Shown: positions 1 through 9,834 of the stretch, piece by piece
Position numbering within the stretch: the first letter of the stretch is position 1
Layout: each line of letters starts with the position of its first letter
Source of the DNA: Alphaproteobacteria bacterium
GTDB taxonomy: Bacteria > Pseudomonadota > Alphaproteobacteria > Micavibrionales > Micavibrionaceae
DNA: 64,000 bases
Direction of reading: 5' to 3'
Assembly (NCBI GenBank): GCA_017302165.1
Contig: JAFLCW010000001.1
Coordinates: 806,001-870,000 of the forward strand
Made by a program: the position numbers and the translations under genes
Notes under the pieces: model-generated
The model's input: only the letters and a program-made list of their open reading frames with translations
Database searches by the model: none
Told to the model about the DNA's origin: nothing

Positions 1-548
1 TTGGCCATGTCATGTGCCAGCCATGAAAACCATAAGAAACCCGTGGAGCACCATTGTAATATCTGCCAGATAAGGCGATGTTCACGTTTTACCTTATTTC
101 TTTTTTCATTGATGAAATGCGCCATCACCATCCAGAAAATATAGGCCACAACAGCGGCCACAACATATCCGACGGCACTTTTCATCAGCATGCCTTGAAG
201 CACAACTGTTGAGGCAAAAGCCGAAAGAACTAGAAATGTTGTCGAAACAGGAATCCCAAACCGCGTGAGGATAACAAGAATAAGCGGGGCAACAGCATGA
301 TACCATTGCACTTGGACGTATGGGATCGATTCAAGCCTGCCGTACGAAATATCGCCATCATACATGACCCAGCTATAGGTAAGAGTTGCCACCATGACAA
401 AAGCGGCGGCGAGCCAAAGCCAGTACCATTTGAAGATACGATTATTTGAGGCGATGAAAGTGCCGAGTGTTTGAACAGAATCGTTTCCGATAACGGAGTA
501 AGCCGCCAGCATGAAACCGATGAAAGCATACAGAATATGAATATCCAT
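1..548 (-). CDS. PiT-like membrane permease, 3' part missing at window edge
   Basis: The reading frame is open to the left edge, so the C-terminus lies outside the window; about 182 residues are visible from an ATG at 548. The protein is very hydrophobic, with about five likely membrane segments. Two motifs recall the half-repeats of inorganic phosphate transporters (PiT/PHO4): GNDSVQTLGTF at residues 21-31 and GIPVSTTF at 98-105. From these I infer a permease of that superfamily, possibly for an anion; the substrate is not shown. It lies 106 bases downstream of argH on the same strand and may be read through from the arginine genes. No clear ribosome binding site precedes the ATG. It could also be an uncharacterised membrane protein. 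Confidence 0.6.
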   Translation of the reverse strand, partial: MDIHILYAFIGFMLAAYSVIGNDSVQTLGTFIASNNRIFKWYWLWLAAAFVMVATLTYSWVMYDGDISYGRLESIPYVQVQWYHAVAPLILVILTRFGIPVSTTFLVLSAFASTVVLQGMLMKSAVGYVVAAVVAYIFWMVMAHFINEKRNKVKREHRLIWQILQWCSTGFLWFSWLAHDMA

Positions 549-654
549 GAAGGAGAAAACCTATATTTTTGTTCGTCTGAAGGCCGGGTTTTGACACAAT
601 CTTACAGGGAATACAAGCCCGCCATGGGAGGCATAATTGATTTTATCCAAATAC

Positions 655-1956
655 TTATTTAAGTCTGATAACAGAATAGACATCGATGGAAATACGTTTT
701 TCAATCGATTGCAATTCATCCAGCGAAAGTTCGTCAAGGCGGCAAGCCTTACTTTCCGCCAGTTTGACAATCCGTCCTGTGACGTGGTGGGCATCACGGA
801 AGGGCATGTGAAGGGTCATGACTAGCCAGTCAGCCAGCGCGGTGGCGGTGGCGTATCCGGTTTCGGCGGCTTTTCGCATGGTGTCCTTATGCCATGTGGC
901 GGTCGCCATCATACCGTTCATCGCACACAAGCAGAGTACCAACGTGTCAAAACTCTCAAACACACAGGCTTTATCTTCCTGCATGTCTTTATTATAGGTC
1001 AGGGGAAGCGCCTTGAGCACGGTCATGAGTTGAATAAGATTACCATTCAGGCGGCCCGTTTTAGCACGTATCAATTCCGCCGCATCCGGATTTTTTTTCT
1101 GGGGCATGATCGATGATCCTGTTGACCATTGATCGGCCAGACGCAGAAAACCGAATTGCGGGGTCGTCCATAAGATAATTTCTTCGGCCAAGCGTGAGAG
1201 ATGAAGCCCGGCCTGTGCGCAGACAAATAAAAATTCAGTCGCAAAGTCACGCGCGGAGACAGCATCCATGGTGTTCGGCATGGGGCGGTCAAACCCTAAT
1301 TCCTGGGCGGTCATCACGCGGTTAATAGGATACGGCGTTCCAGCCAGTGCCGCCGCCCCCAGCGGGCATTCATTGAGCCGTTTGCGGCAATCATCAAGCC
1401 GGGACAGATCACGCGTGAGCATCTGGACATACGCATCCAGATGACGCCCCAATGTCACGGGCTGTGCTACCTGAAGATGGGTGAAGCCCGGCATCACCGT
1501 ATGTTCATGTTCACCGGATAAACGCGCAAGCGTATCCATCAAGCCGTTCATATGTGTTTTCAGAACCTCGCAGGCCTCACGTACCCATAGCCTGAAATCC
1601 GTGGCAACCTGATCATTTCGTGACCGCGCGGTATGCAGACGACCAGCCGCCTCGCCGATCAAATCTTTTAGCCGTGTTTCGATATTCATATGAATATCTT
1701 CCAGATCACGCCGGAAGGTAAATTGCCCGGACGTGATCTCCCCCAGAATTTGATCAAGCCCGGATTGAATGGCCTGCTCATCCGGCGTGGAGAGGATACC
1801 GCAGGCACAGAGCATTCGGGCATGGGCTTTAGATCCGGCGATATCCTGTGCATATAAACGGCGGTCGATATCAATCGACGCGTTGATCTGCTCCATCAGA
1901 TCGTCCGGACGGGCATCAAACCGCCCGCCCCAGATGGTGGAGGATTTTTGGGTCAT
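655..1956 (-). CDS. argH: Argininosuccinate lyase, C-terminus apparently frameshifted
   Basis: Last enzyme of arginine synthesis: splits argininosuccinate into arginine and fumarate in the cytoplasm. The start [13 protein letters not shown] and the fumarase/ASL signature [12 protein letters not shown] (about residue 280) are both intact, as is the TARSRNDQ region. The ATG overlaps the argG stop by four bases (ATGA), so the two are translationally coupled. The product is 433 residues, about 25-30 short of the usual length. It stops after DVYSVIRLK, where family members continue with a Ser-rich Gly-Gly tail. The next frame over continues [12 protein letters not shown] then ASHGGL, which resembles that tail, so a one-base insertion or two-base deletion near 665-672 is likely. 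Catalytic loops are unaffected; stability of the tetramer might be. Confidence 0.93.
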   Translation of the reverse strand: MTQKSSTIWGGRFDARPDDLMEQINASIDIDRRLYAQDIAGSKAHARMLCACGILSTPDEQAIQSGLDQILGEITSGQFTFRRDLEDIHMNIETRLKDLIGEAAGRLHTARSRNDQVATDFRLWVREACEVLKTHMNGLMDTLARLSGEHEHTVMPGFTHLQVAQPVTLGRHLDAYVQMLTRDLSRLDDCRKRLNECPLGAAALAGTPYPINRVMTAQELGFDRPMPNTMDAVSARDFATEFLFVCAQAGLHLSRLAEEIILWTTPQFGFLRLADQWSTGSSIMPQKKNPDAAELIRAKTGRLNGNLIQLMTVLKALPLTYNKDMQEDKACVFESFDTLVLCLCAMNGMMATATWHKDTMRKAAETGYATATALADWLVMTLHMPFRDAHHVTGRIVKLAESKACRLDELSLDELQSIEKRISIDVYSVIRLK

Positions 1957-3209
1957 GCGGCTTTCTTTTTATCTTGTGACGACTTGCGTTTAACCCGCGT
2001 GTGGTTTTTAAGCCGCACAGCATTGATACGGATAAATCCGGCGGCGTCCTGTTGGTCATACCCGCCAGATTCGTCCATCGATGATTGCTTGGGATCATAG
2101 AGCGCAACCGGAGATGTCCGGGCGATGGGATAGGCGCGGCCTTTGAATAATTGCACCTCTACCGTGCCATCCATACCCACCTGAGAGGCATCAATACACT
2201 GCATCAGGAATTCAAATTCAGGCGAGAACCAGAAGCCGTTGTAAATCAGTTCTGCAACCTTGAGCGAGAGCATGTCCCGGATTTTCATGACTTCGCGGTC
2301 CATCACCAGACCTTCCAGATCCCGGTGCGCCTGAAGCAGGATTTCGCCGCCGGGTGTTTCATACACGCCGCGCGATTTAATACCAACAAAGCGGTTTTCA
2401 ACCATATCGAGACGCCCAATTCCGTGCTTGCTTCCCAGTTCATTCAAATACATGAAGAGCGGCAGAGGGCTGGTTTCGGTGCGTTCCGTGGCAGAATTGG
2501 CAACTTTCACCGGGATACCATTTTCGAATGTCAGGGAAATGATATCGGGGCTGTTGGGTGTGTCCAAAAGCGGCGTTGTCCGGGAATATACATCCTCGGC
2601 ACAGGCAGAGCCGGGATCTTCAAGAATGCCAGCTTCGTGGGAGATATGAAGCAAATTATCATCTTCGGAATAAGGTTTTGCCCGCGACGCTTTGATCGGG
2701 ATGCCATATTGTTCAGCATATTGGATCATATCCGTCCGTCCGCGAAAGCGCGCCAAAAATTCAGGCGATTTCCACGGTGCAATCACCTTGATGTCCGGCT
2801 TTAGCGCATAATAGGACAGTTCAAACCGAACTTGGTCATTGCCCTTTCCGGTGGCGCCATGAGAAACAAACTGCGCTTTTTCTTTTTCGGCAATTTCAAT
2901 CTGGCGTTTGGCGATGATTGGCCGTGCGACAGATGTCCCCAACAGATAGCGACCTTCATAGAGCGCGTTGGCTTTAAAGGCCGGGAAAATATAATCTGTG
3001 ACGAATTCTTCTTTTAAGTCTTCAACGTAAACTTTTGATGCGCCAACCTTGATGGCTTTTTCCTGGGCGGCCGCGAAATCTTCGTCCTGTCCGACATCGG
3101 CAATATAGGCAATCACCTCATATCCCTCTTCGATCAACCATTTTAAAATAACGGATGTATCAAGACCGCCTGAATAAGCCAGGACAACTTTGCCTTTAGA
3201 GGGGGACAT
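1953..3209 (-). CDS. argG: Argininosuccinate synthase
   Basis: Joins citrulline and aspartate with ATP to give argininosuccinate, in the cytoplasm. The ATP-pyrophosphatase loop AYSGGLDTS is at residues 11-19, followed by the family's conserved [15 protein letters not shown] block near residue 117. At 418 residues it is slightly longer than usual because of a lysine-rich C-terminal tail ending KKKAA. An AAGGA-type ribosome site lies about eight bases before the ATG. It is separated from argF by 99 bases and overlaps argH by four. The 99-base gap may hold a promoter, but I see no clear one. Confidence 0.97.
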   Translation of the reverse strand: MSPSKGKVVLAYSGGLDTSVILKWLIEEGYEVIAYIADVGQDEDFAAAQEKAIKVGASKVYVEDLKEEFVTDYIFPAFKANALYEGRYLLGTSVARPIIAKRQIEIAEKEKAQFVSHGATGKGNDQVRFELSYYALKPDIKVIAPWKSPEFLARFRGRTDMIQYAEQYGIPIKASRAKPYSEDDNLLHISHEAGILEDPGSACAEDVYSRTTPLLDTPNSPDIISLTFENGIPVKVANSATERTETSPLPLFMYLNELGSKHGIGRLDMVENRFVGIKSRGVYETPGGEILLQAHRDLEGLVMDREVMKIRDMLSLKVAELIYNGFWFSPEFEFLMQCIDASQVGMDGTVEVQLFKGRAYPIARTSPVALYDPKQSSMDESGGYDQQDAAGFIRINAVRLKNHTRVKRKSSQDKKKAA

Positions 3210-3308
3210 AGGTGTGTTCCTTTCGTGGGTTAGATGATGATATTTTTTACACAGGTTATGGGTCGGCGCAAGAACAGATGCACCGTTTGAGAGGGCATCG
3301 TTAAGATA

Positions 3309-4178
3309 TTAGGGTGTACGTCGATTGAGCGTGACGCCGCTTTGTTCAAAGCACCACGCCAGAATGGCTTTTTGGGCATGAAGGCGGTTTTCTGCCTCGT
3401 CATAAATGACGCAGGCTGGGGATTTTAAAACGTCTTCGGTGACTTCTTCTCCCCGGTGGATAGGCATGCAATGCATGAACAAGGCGCCGGGTTTGGCTTT
3501 TGACATCAATTCAGAGGTGACCTGATACGGCCAGAATTTCTCAATATCCTTGCCTTCCTGTCCCATGGATACCCATGTGTCGGTGACAACGGCATCGGCA
3601 TCTTTGACGGCCTCTGCCGGGCTATGGGTTGATTTTTGCGGGGTCGCGATGGCCAGTTCAAACCCAAAAATAGGCGCCGCCTGAACATAGGTATGGGCGA
3701 CGTTATTATAATCCCCCAGCCACGCAATTTTTTTGCCCGCAATAGACCCTCGTTTTTCTTCGATGGTCATGAGATCTGCCATGATCTGGCAGGGATGGGA
3801 ATGATCCGTCAGTCCATTAATGACAGGGATGGTGCTGTACTGCGCCAGACCGGTAAGCAAGTCATGGCGGGATGCACGTATCATCACCCCATCGACAAAA
3901 CGGGAGAGGATATGCGCGGTGTCCTCAATGCTCTCTGCGCCGCTGATCTGCATGTCATCCAGTGTCATGACGGTGGTATGGCCGCCCAGTTGTTTCATAG
4001 CGACTTCGAATGACAAACGCGTGCGCGTCGATTTTTTATCAAAGATCATGGCCAGCGACAGCCCATCAAAAATTTGCGGCGGCGAAAATTTTTGACGTTT
4101 CAAATCATGAGCGTTTTTTAAAATCGCGTGCAACGTGTCTCTAGAGATATCCTCCAGATCAATAAAATGACGGGTCAT
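3309..4178 (-). CDS. argF: Ornithine carbamoyltransferase
   Basis: Transfers the carbamoyl group from carbamoyl phosphate to ornithine, giving citrulline. Motifs in order: KKSTRTRLSFEVA (carbamoyl-phosphate loop, about residue 49), HPCQIMADL (about 128), the domain-2 WLGDYNNVAHT, and HCMPIHRGEEV (ornithine site, near 238). The family usually has HCLPAHRG, so Leu to Met and Ala to Ile are conservative departures. At 289 residues it is at the short end for the family. It starts five bases after the argD stop, so the two are cotranscribed. Confidence 0.96.
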   Translation of the reverse strand: MTRHFIDLEDISRDTLHAILKNAHDLKRQKFSPPQIFDGLSLAMIFDKKSTRTRLSFEVAMKQLGGHTTVMTLDDMQISGAESIEDTAHILSRFVDGVMIRASRHDLLTGLAQYSTIPVINGLTDHSHPCQIMADLMTIEEKRGSIAGKKIAWLGDYNNVAHTYVQAAPIFGFELAIATPQKSTHSPAEAVKDADAVVTDTWVSMGQEGKDIEKFWPYQVTSELMSKAKPGALFMHCMPIHRGEEVTEDVLKSPACVIYDEAENRLHAQKAILAWCFEQSGVTLNRRTP

Positions 4179-4183
4179 GGGAA

Positions 4184-5389
4184 TTAGAGGTCTCCTTTGC
4201 GAATGACGTGACCGATTTTATCCAATGCTTCGTTCACGTGATCGGGGGTGAAAATAAGCGGCGGCGTTAATCGTAGGGATCGATCCCCCGCCTGAGTGGC
4301 GATTAACCCTGTATCCAGCAACGCCGGAAGCAGTTTTTTAATATCATAGACAGTATCCACGCCGATCATCAGACCTTTGCCGCGTATATCTTCTATGGAG
4401 TTAGTATCGGATTTCAATTTTTTAAGGCCGTCCATAAAACACGCTCCTGTTTCTTTGACCTGCGCCAGAAATTCAGGCTTGGCGACTTCAGATGACACGG
4501 CAAGTGTCACCGCACACGCAAGCGGGTTGCCGCCATAGGTGGTGCCGTGCGTCCCGGGTTTAATATATTTCCCGAATTTTTCCATGGCCAGAAACGCCCC
4601 CACAGGGAATCCTCCCCCCATGCCTTTGGCCAGCGTCATGATATCCGGTTTGATACCGTAATTTTGATGGCAGAACATTTTGCCCGTCCGGCCAATGCCG
4701 GTCTGGATTTCATCCACGATCAGACAGATATTATGTTCGTCGCAAATCTGGCGAAGACCAACGATAAAATCGGGCGTGCCGGGGAGAACGCCGCCTTCGC
4801 CCTGAATGGTTTCTACGATAATCGCGCATACGTTGTCTGATAAAAGAGGCCGCACGGAATCCAGGTTGTTGTACTCCGCAAAATGCACGCCCGGGATATA
4901 GGGCCCGAATTCAGGATAGGTGCGTGCTTTTTCCGTGACACTGACCGCGCCATAAGTTCTGCCATGAAAGGCATTTTTAAAGGTGATGAATTCCTTACAC
5001 TGCGCCCCTTTTTCATGATGCGCCCATAGCCGGGCTGTTTTCAGGGCACCTTCCACGGCTTCGGCGCCGGAATTGCACAAGAAAGCGCGATCCATATGGG
5101 CGCTTTGGGTTAAAAAATCAGACACAGCCACTTTTTCAGAGGTCACAAACGACCCCGTACACATCGCCAGTTTATCCATTTGGGTTTGAACCGCGTGTTT
5201 GAACACGCGGTGCCCATGTCCTAAGGCCAACACGGCGATGCCGGCGGCGCAGTCCAGATATTTTTTACCATCGGTGCCATAGAGATAAACACCTTCCCCC
5301 CGATCCAGAACCACATTCTGAAGCGTATAGACATTCATATAGTTATGACGGGCACGGTCGATCAGGATTTTGTCGGAATCTGTGGTCAT
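4184..5389 (-). CDS. argD: Acetylornithine aminotransferase
   Basis: Class III PLP aminotransferase that converts N-acetylglutamate semialdehyde to N-acetylornithine, using glutamate. The PLP lysine lies in [16 protein letters not shown], preceded by the Asp of [13 protein letters not shown]. Length 401 matches the family. A strong AAGGAGA ribosome site lies just before the ATG. It is first of the tight argD-argF pair and lies 55 bases downstream of the GNAT gene. Enzymes of this family can also act on succinyl-diaminopimelate; the arg neighbours favour the arginine role. Confidence 0.96.
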   Translation of the reverse strand: MTTDSDKILIDRARHNYMNVYTLQNVVLDRGEGVYLYGTDGKKYLDCAAGIAVLALGHGHRVFKHAVQTQMDKLAMCTGSFVTSEKVAVSDFLTQSAHMDRAFLCNSGAEAVEGALKTARLWAHHEKGAQCKEFITFKNAFHGRTYGAVSVTEKARTYPEFGPYIPGVHFAEYNNLDSVRPLLSDNVCAIIVETIQGEGGVLPGTPDFIVGLRQICDEHNICLIVDEIQTGIGRTGKMFCHQNYGIKPDIMTLAKGMGGGFPVGAFLAMEKFGKYIKPGTHGTTYGGNPLACAVTLAVSSEVAKPEFLAQVKETGACFMDGLKKLKSDTNSIEDIRGKGLMIGVDTVYDIKKLLPALLDTGLIATQAGDRSLRLTPPLIFTPDHVNEALDKIGHVIRKGDL

Positions 5390-5444
5390 GGATTCTCCTT
5401 GGCCTAAGGGGTTTACCTTAAGGTTATTATACTACAGATGGGGG

Positions 5445-6026
5445 CTATGGTGATACAGGCACCGCAACAAAACCCATTGATTTTGTTAACGAAAAGTAAA
5501 AATAATGCGCCGCATAATTTTCGCCCGGTGCGGTATAGGTAATGCCGTTCGTGAAATAATTGGCGTCAAAAAAATCAATGCCCTTGCTATTCCGGCTATG
5601 GGTTTTGGCCAAAAGCCCCTCATACCCATTCTTCCGGGCATAATTCACAATAGCCGTCATCATCATGTTGCCGTGTTTTAAGCCCGCCAGTGAGGAGATA
5701 ATGAGCGTCTTGCCATGTTTATGATCTGCCGGATAGTGCGCAAATTCTGATTTTTCCATGTTGTCGCCTTGTGTGAGCAGACATTGCGCCAGTAGGTTTC
5801 CTGTGGCGGATTTCATTTGAACCATGACATCAGATTTTTGCACGGCCTCTACCGATAGCGGCTTTAAGAATCCCGGTGCCTTTTCCTGAGCGAACTGATG
5901 AAAAGCTAAAAACGCCGTCAGGTCGTCAGGGTTCACCTGCGCCATGGGCGTGATCCGAACATAGGTTGTTCCTTCGGCGGCAATAACATAGGGATTGGAT
6001 AGGGTAGTATATAGGCAAGCAGACAT
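5445..6026 (-). CDS. GNAT-like acetyltransferase in the arginine block (possible N-acetylglutamate synthase)
   Basis: About 193 residues. The second half has GNAT-fold features: a strand LIISSLAGLKHGN in place of the usual acetyl-CoA loop, a helix MMTAIVNYARKNGYEGLL, then a strand and a closing segment GIDFFDANYF that resembles the final GNAT helix-strand. The classic R/Q-x-x-G-x-G/A loop is not clear. It sits directly upstream of argD and divergent from argB. The window has no other candidate for the first arginine step, so a short N-acetylglutamate synthase is a reasonable guess from context only. I start it at the ATG at 6026, seven bases after a GAAGAGAG ribosome site; a GTG at 6035 is in frame. 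Confidence 0.62.
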   Translation of the reverse strand: MSACLYTTLSNPYVIAAEGTTYVRITPMAQVNPDDLTAFLAFHQFAQEKAPGFLKPLSVEAVQKSDVMVQMKSATGNLLAQCLLTQGDNMEKSEFAHYPADHKHGKTLIISSLAGLKHGNMMMTAIVNYARKNGYEGLLAKTHSRNSKGIDFFDANYFTNGITYTAPGENYAAHYFYFSLTKSMGFVAVPVSP

Positions 6027-6160
6027 TTTAAACACTCTCTTCGGGGTACCAGGGGTTAAACATGCGCAGATCAGCGGCCTTTTTGTTCGAAGGGCTTGGG
6101 TCGATCGCGTCTTTGTTTTGGAGAGGTTTATGTCAGGAAACTTAAGACATACTCATCCGC

Positions 6161-6177
6161 ACGCGCGATCAGCGCGT
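6161..6177. promoter_or_regulatory. Dyad in the GNAT/argB divergent region
   Basis: A perfect six-base inverted repeat (ACGCGC, five-base centre, GCGCGT) lies between the divergent GNAT and argB genes, about 100 bases upstream of the argB promoter. It could be an operator or a small hairpin. No ARG-box-like AT-rich palindrome was recognised there. Confidence 0.3.
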
Positions 6178-6262
6178 ACGTCGGCGGAGAGATATTAACG
6201 TCATAAGAGTTGCCATAGACAGAAAAGTACGGTTAAAAATTTGATCTGTCAAGAAAAATTTA

Positions 6263-6292
6263 TTGACATATTAATTGAAGGGGTTGTATTAA
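6263..6292 (+). promoter_or_regulatory. Sigma-70-type promoter of argB
   Basis: A consensus -35 TTGACA (6263-6268) is followed after 18 bases by TATTAA (6287-6292; GTATTA one base earlier is the alternative). A transcript would begin near 6300, 25 bases before the argB ATG. This promoter lies inside the longer upstream extension of the reading frame, which is why I start argB at 6325. Confidence 0.65.
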
Positions 6293-6324
6293 CATTTAAT
6301 CATAAAAAAAATAGGGTGTGTGTG

Positions 6325-7239
6325 ATGAGTATAGGTGTTTTGGGTACGGATATTTTACGGGATTTTGAAACAGTCGCCTCGATGTATGCGAGCAAGTACC
6401 GTGGTAAAACCATTTTGGTGAAATTCGGGGGAGAGATTGTTCTCAATCAACCCGCATTAACGGAATTGCTGAAAGAAGCCATCACGCTCAAAAACTTTGG
6501 GGCAAATATTATCTTGCTTCACGGGGGCGGAACACAGATTACCCAAAAATTAAAGGAAGCCAATTTATATCAAGATCTTGTGAATGGCGTGCGCCCCACC
6601 AGTATGGAGGCGCTCAAGATCACGCATGAATGTTTGTCGGCAATTAATTTAACGATTGTCAATGAACTGCACCGGATTGCCTCCGGCTTAGGGTCAGATA
6701 TACGGGCGGTCGGTTTAAGCGGGAATGATGGTGGTCTGATGATTGCGCGGCCTCACCATAAAATGCCGAATAGCCGCACAGGTGAAGTGTTTCAGGTTAA
6801 TCCTAAATATCTCAAGGGGATTTTATCGGCGGGATTAATACCTGTTATTCATCCGATTTGTTTGGGTCTGGATGGAGCGAATTTCAATGTGAATGCGGAT
6901 GATGCGGCCGCGGCTTTGGGGGCGGCTTTGAAAGTGGCACGTCTTATTTTTATGTCGGATACTTATGTTTATGACGCAGACAAAAAACGGATCACCCAGA
7001 TATATATCGAAGATATACCCAGTTTAATTTCAGACGGTGTTATCAAGGGGGGCATGATTGCCAAGCTTGAGGCGGCGGCGCGGGTGATTAAACAAGGTGT
7101 GGGCGGCGTGGCCATTTTGGACGGTAAAGATTTGACGGCGTTACGGACAGAAATCTTGACCGATGAAGGGGCTGGAACTTTGATCTTAAAGCGGCCACCT
7201 TCTTTGATCTTACCCAAACAACATAACAACTTGGGTTAG
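6325..7239 (+). CDS. argB: N-acetylglutamate kinase
   Basis: Phosphorylates N-acetylglutamate, the second arginine step. Amino-acid kinase motifs: TILVKFGGEIV, IILLHGGGTQI and, late, GGMIAKLEAAARVIKQGVGG, which is the ATP-site and N-acetylglutamate region. From the ATG at 6325 it has 304 residues, usual for the family. The frame is open upstream to 6241, but that part overlaps the promoter and does not resemble the family. It is transcribed away from the other arg genes. It ends in a four-base convergent overlap with yejE. argC and argJ/argE are not nearby. Confidence 0.96.
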   Translation: MSIGVLGTDILRDFETVASMYASKYRGKTILVKFGGEIVLNQPALTELLKEAITLKNFGANIILLHGGGTQITQKLKEANLYQDLVNGVRPTSMEALKITHECLSAINLTIVNELHRIASGLGSDIRAVGLSGNDGGLMIARPHHKMPNSRTGEVFQVNPKYLKGILSAGLIPVIHPICLGLDGANFNVNADDAAAALGAALKVARLIFMSDTYVYDADKKRITQIYIEDIPSLISDGVIKGGMIAKLEAAARVIKQGVGGVAILDGKDLTALRTEILTDEGAGTLILKRPPSLILPKQHNNLG

Positions 7240-8261
7240 ACAATATTTTTCCGAGGATCAAAGGCGTCCCGCACGGCTTCGCCGACAAAGGTCAACAGGG
7301 AGAGCATGAGCGCGAGCGATACAAACGCCGTGATCCCCAGCCAAGGGGCTTGAAGATTATTTTTTCCCTGCGCCAGTAATTCACCCAGCGAGGGTGACCC
7401 GGGGGGTAATCCCAACCCTAGAAAATCAAGCGACGTCAGTGCGGTAATAGAGCCTGTCAGAATAAACGGCATCAGAGTCAGCGTGGCCACCATGGCATTG
7501 GGCAGGACGTGCCGCCACATGATGGTGAGGTTGGAAACCCCGAGTGCCCCCGCCGCACGTACATAATCAAAATTGCGGGTGCGGAAAAATTCCGCGCGGA
7601 CCACATCCACCAAAGAGACCCATGAAAACAAAAGCAGGATTAGGAGCAAAGTCCAAAAACCGGGAACAAACATCGCCGAAAAAATGATCAAGATATAAAG
7701 CGAGGGCAGGGATGACCATATCTCGATCATACGTTGCAGGATCAGGTCTGTTTTCCCGCCATAATACCCTTGAAATGCCCCGGCGGTAATACCGATGACC
7801 GAGGAAATAAGGGTCAGGATGAGCCCGAAAATAACAGACAGGCGAAAACCATAAATCACCCGCGCGGCGACATCTCGTCCTTGGTCATCCGTGCCCAATA
7901 TATTTTCAGCCGTTGGTGCCGAAGGCGCCGGAGTAGGGAGATCATAATTGATCGTGTCATGTGAAAAACGGATCGGCGGCCAGATCATCCAGCCTTTCGA
8001 TTCGATCAATTCCCTGACAAAAGGATCACGGTAATCCGTTTCGGTTTCAAAGTCCCCGCCAAAAGCCGTTTCAGGATAAACCGTGAAAACAGGGGTATAA
8101 AAATTGCCATCATAACGAACAAGAATAGGCTTATCGTTGGCAATGAATTCCGCCAACAGGCAAACCCCCAGCAAACACAGAAAAATCCAGAAAGAATAAA
8201 AGCCGCGTTTATTGGCCTTGAATTGTGCGAGCCGCCGGCGGGATAGGGGGGAGAGAGTCAT
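7236..8261 (-). CDS. yejE: Peptide-type ABC transporter inner-membrane permease (YejE-like)
   Basis: OppC/DppC-class permease subunit, 341 residues. There is an N-terminal membrane segment at about residues 20-42, then a periplasmic loop with TETDYRDPFVRELI, typical of the YejE branch. The binding-protein-dependent transport domain follows, with GTDDQGRDVAARVIYG and the EAA-loop GALGVSNLTIMWRHVLPN that docks the ATPase. It should pair with YejB and the binding protein YejA, importing oligopeptides; in enterobacteria this system also takes in microcin C. The ATPase YejF is not encoded in the window. The 3' end overlaps argB by four bases tail to tail. Confidence 0.93.
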   Translation of the reverse strand: MTLSPLSRRRLAQFKANKRGFYSFWIFLCLLGVCLLAEFIANDKPILVRYDGNFYTPVFTVYPETAFGGDFETETDYRDPFVRELIESKGWMIWPPIRFSHDTINYDLPTPAPSAPTAENILGTDDQGRDVAARVIYGFRLSVIFGLILTLISSVIGITAGAFQGYYGGKTDLILQRMIEIWSSLPSLYILIIFSAMFVPGFWTLLLILLLFSWVSLVDVVRAEFFRTRNFDYVRAAGALGVSNLTIMWRHVLPNAMVATLTLMPFILTGSITALTSLDFLGLGLPPGSPSLGELLAQGKNNLQAPWLGITAFVSLALMLSLLTFVGEAVRDAFDPRKNIV

Positions 8262-8327
8262 GCCACAAATATTAAACGCAGATGGGCTGTCTGGCGAGCG
8301 CGTTTTTTTAAAAAGCGGTCGTGGCTG

Positions 8328-8579
8328 TTAGTGGATGGAAGAACTACCGGTGCCGGTTTTTTCAACGATCTTCAAACGTTTAATCTGATCGTCGTTTAAA
8401 GGGACATTCTGGTTGGCGGCCTTAATGGAGCCAATCCCGGTCTGGAGTGCCGAAGGGGACGTCACGCTTTGTTCCAGCAAATCATAAAGCTCCGCCTGAA
8501 TTTCAGGGGAGACATAACCTTCGGCGCGAATACGGTCACGCAAGGTGGAGAGTTTTTTATGAAGAAACTTGGTATTCAC
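8328..8579 (-). CDS. Small protein of unknown function between yejB and yejE
   Basis: 83 residues starting at a GTG, not recognised. It is charged and mostly helical in character (HKKLSTLRDRIRAEGY, then ELYDLLEQ), with a second short stretch NDDQIKRLKIVEKTGTG. No signal peptide or membrane segment. It fits neatly in the gap between the two permease genes, on the same strand, with short spacers on both sides, which supports it being real. The ribosome site is weak (GAGA, nine bases before GTG). Confidence 0.45.
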   Translation of the reverse strand: MNTKFLHKKLSTLRDRIRAEGYVSPEIQAELYDLLEQSVTSPSALQTGIGSIKAANQNVPLNDDQIKRLKIVEKTGTGSSSIH

Positions 8580-8666
8580 GTGTGCCGATCTCTCGTTAAA
8601 ACTGGGCGGAACATAGACCGATTCTAATCATTCTGTCAAATGATATATGGGGCGTTGACAATGACC

Positions 8667-9773
8667 TCACACCGTTCGGCTGTTAAAGTCGATCCGCGGA
8701 TCGACCAGCACATAAATCACATCCCGGAGCAAGGTGGTCAAAAGTCCCATCAGTGAGAAGATATATAATGTCCCCAGCACGACCGGATAGTCACGGTTAA
8801 TCACGCTTTCATACCCCAAAAGCCCTAGCCCATCGAGCGAGAAAATAACCTCTATCAATAAGGAGCCCGTAAAAAAGATCGACAGGAAGGCCGACGGAAA
8901 CCCGGCAATCACAATCAACATCGCGTTTCTAAAGATATGGCCATAGAGCACCTGTTTTTGTTCCAGCCCCTTGGCACGCGCCGTGAGAACATATTGTTTG
9001 TTGATCTCATCCAGAAAGGAATTCTTGGTGAGCATCGTCAACCCGGCAAAGCCGCTAATGACCATGGCCGCGATGGGCAAGGCCATATGCCAGAAATAAT
9101 CGGCAATCTGTGCCAGCGTATTCATATCCACCCAATCATCCGAGACGATCCCGCGCAAGGGGAAGATATCAAAATACCGTCCACCCGCGAACAGGATGAT
9201 CAACAAAATGGCGAACATAAAGGACGGGATAGCATAGCCGATGAAGATAGCCGCCGATGTCCAGATATCAAAAGGTTGCCCGTCCTTGACGGCCTTGCGA
9301 ATACCCAAGGGAATGGAAATCAGGTAGATGATCAAGGTTGACCAGAGTCCGAGCGAAATAGACACCGGCATTTTTTCGAGCACGAGATCGATGACGGAGA
9401 CATCGCGGTAATAACTTTGTCCCAGATCGAATTGAAGATAATTCACGACCATCTGAAAAAAACGTTCATGGGCGGGCTTGTCGAACCCGTACATTTTTTC
9501 AAGCTCAGCCACGAATTCAGGATCTAGCCCCTGTGCCCCGCGATATTGGCTCGATTCCCCGGTGCCTTGGGCGGTCGCGCCTACGGATGTGTCGGCAGAC
9601 CCACCCCCGCCGCCAAAACGCGCTGTGGCATCTACACTGTGTCCTTGTAACTGGGCGATCATGCGTTCCACGGGGCCACCCGGAACGAACTGCACGATCA
9701 AAAAAGACACCAGCATAATCCCCAGCAGAGTGGGTATCATTAGCAACAGGCGTCTTAAGATGTAGTTGATCAT
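8667..9773 (-). CDS. yejB: Peptide-type ABC transporter inner-membrane permease (YejB-like)
   Basis: OppB/DppB-class permease, 368 residues. It starts with the usual [19 protein letters not shown] membrane anchor and continues [14 protein letters not shown]. An insert rich in Gly and Ser (about residues 50-85) is typical of YejB. The EAA loop reads [21 protein letters not shown]. The C-terminus [13 protein letters not shown] is the standard OppB end. Partners are YejA and YejE. Between yejA and yejB lie kdsB and a phosphatase gene, which is unusual for this system. Confidence 0.94.
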   Translation of the reverse strand: MINYILRRLLLMIPTLLGIMLVSFLIVQFVPGGPVERMIAQLQGHSVDATARFGGGGGSADTSVGATAQGTGESSQYRGAQGLDPEFVAELEKMYGFDKPAHERFFQMVVNYLQFDLGQSYYRDVSVIDLVLEKMPVSISLGLWSTLIIYLISIPLGIRKAVKDGQPFDIWTSAAIFIGYAIPSFMFAILLIILFAGGRYFDIFPLRGIVSDDWVDMNTLAQIADYFWHMALPIAAMVISGFAGLTMLTKNSFLDEINKQYVLTARAKGLEQKQVLYGHIFRNAMLIVIAGFPSAFLSIFFTGSLLIEVIFSLDGLGLLGYESVINRDYPVVLGTLYIFSLMGLLTTLLRDVIYVLVDPRIDFNSRTV

Positions 9774-9834
9774 CGTGATATCAGGGTATGTGCCTTAGCC
9801 GAGCGGGGCAAGCAGGAAGTGAAAACCGTTCACA

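Noticed and set aside
561..797. 78-codon minus-strand frame at the argH end
   Set aside because: Not a gene by itself: its first half is opposite-frame argH. Its second half is interpreted as the displaced argH tail.
2151..2804. 217-codon open frame on the plus strand
   Set aside because: Lies entirely opposite argG and has no recognisable features or ribosome site; a shadow of the GC pattern of argG.
5995..6198. 67-codon plus-strand frame overlapping the GNAT start
   Set aside because: Overlaps the start and leader of the GNAT gene, no ribosome site, no family resemblance.
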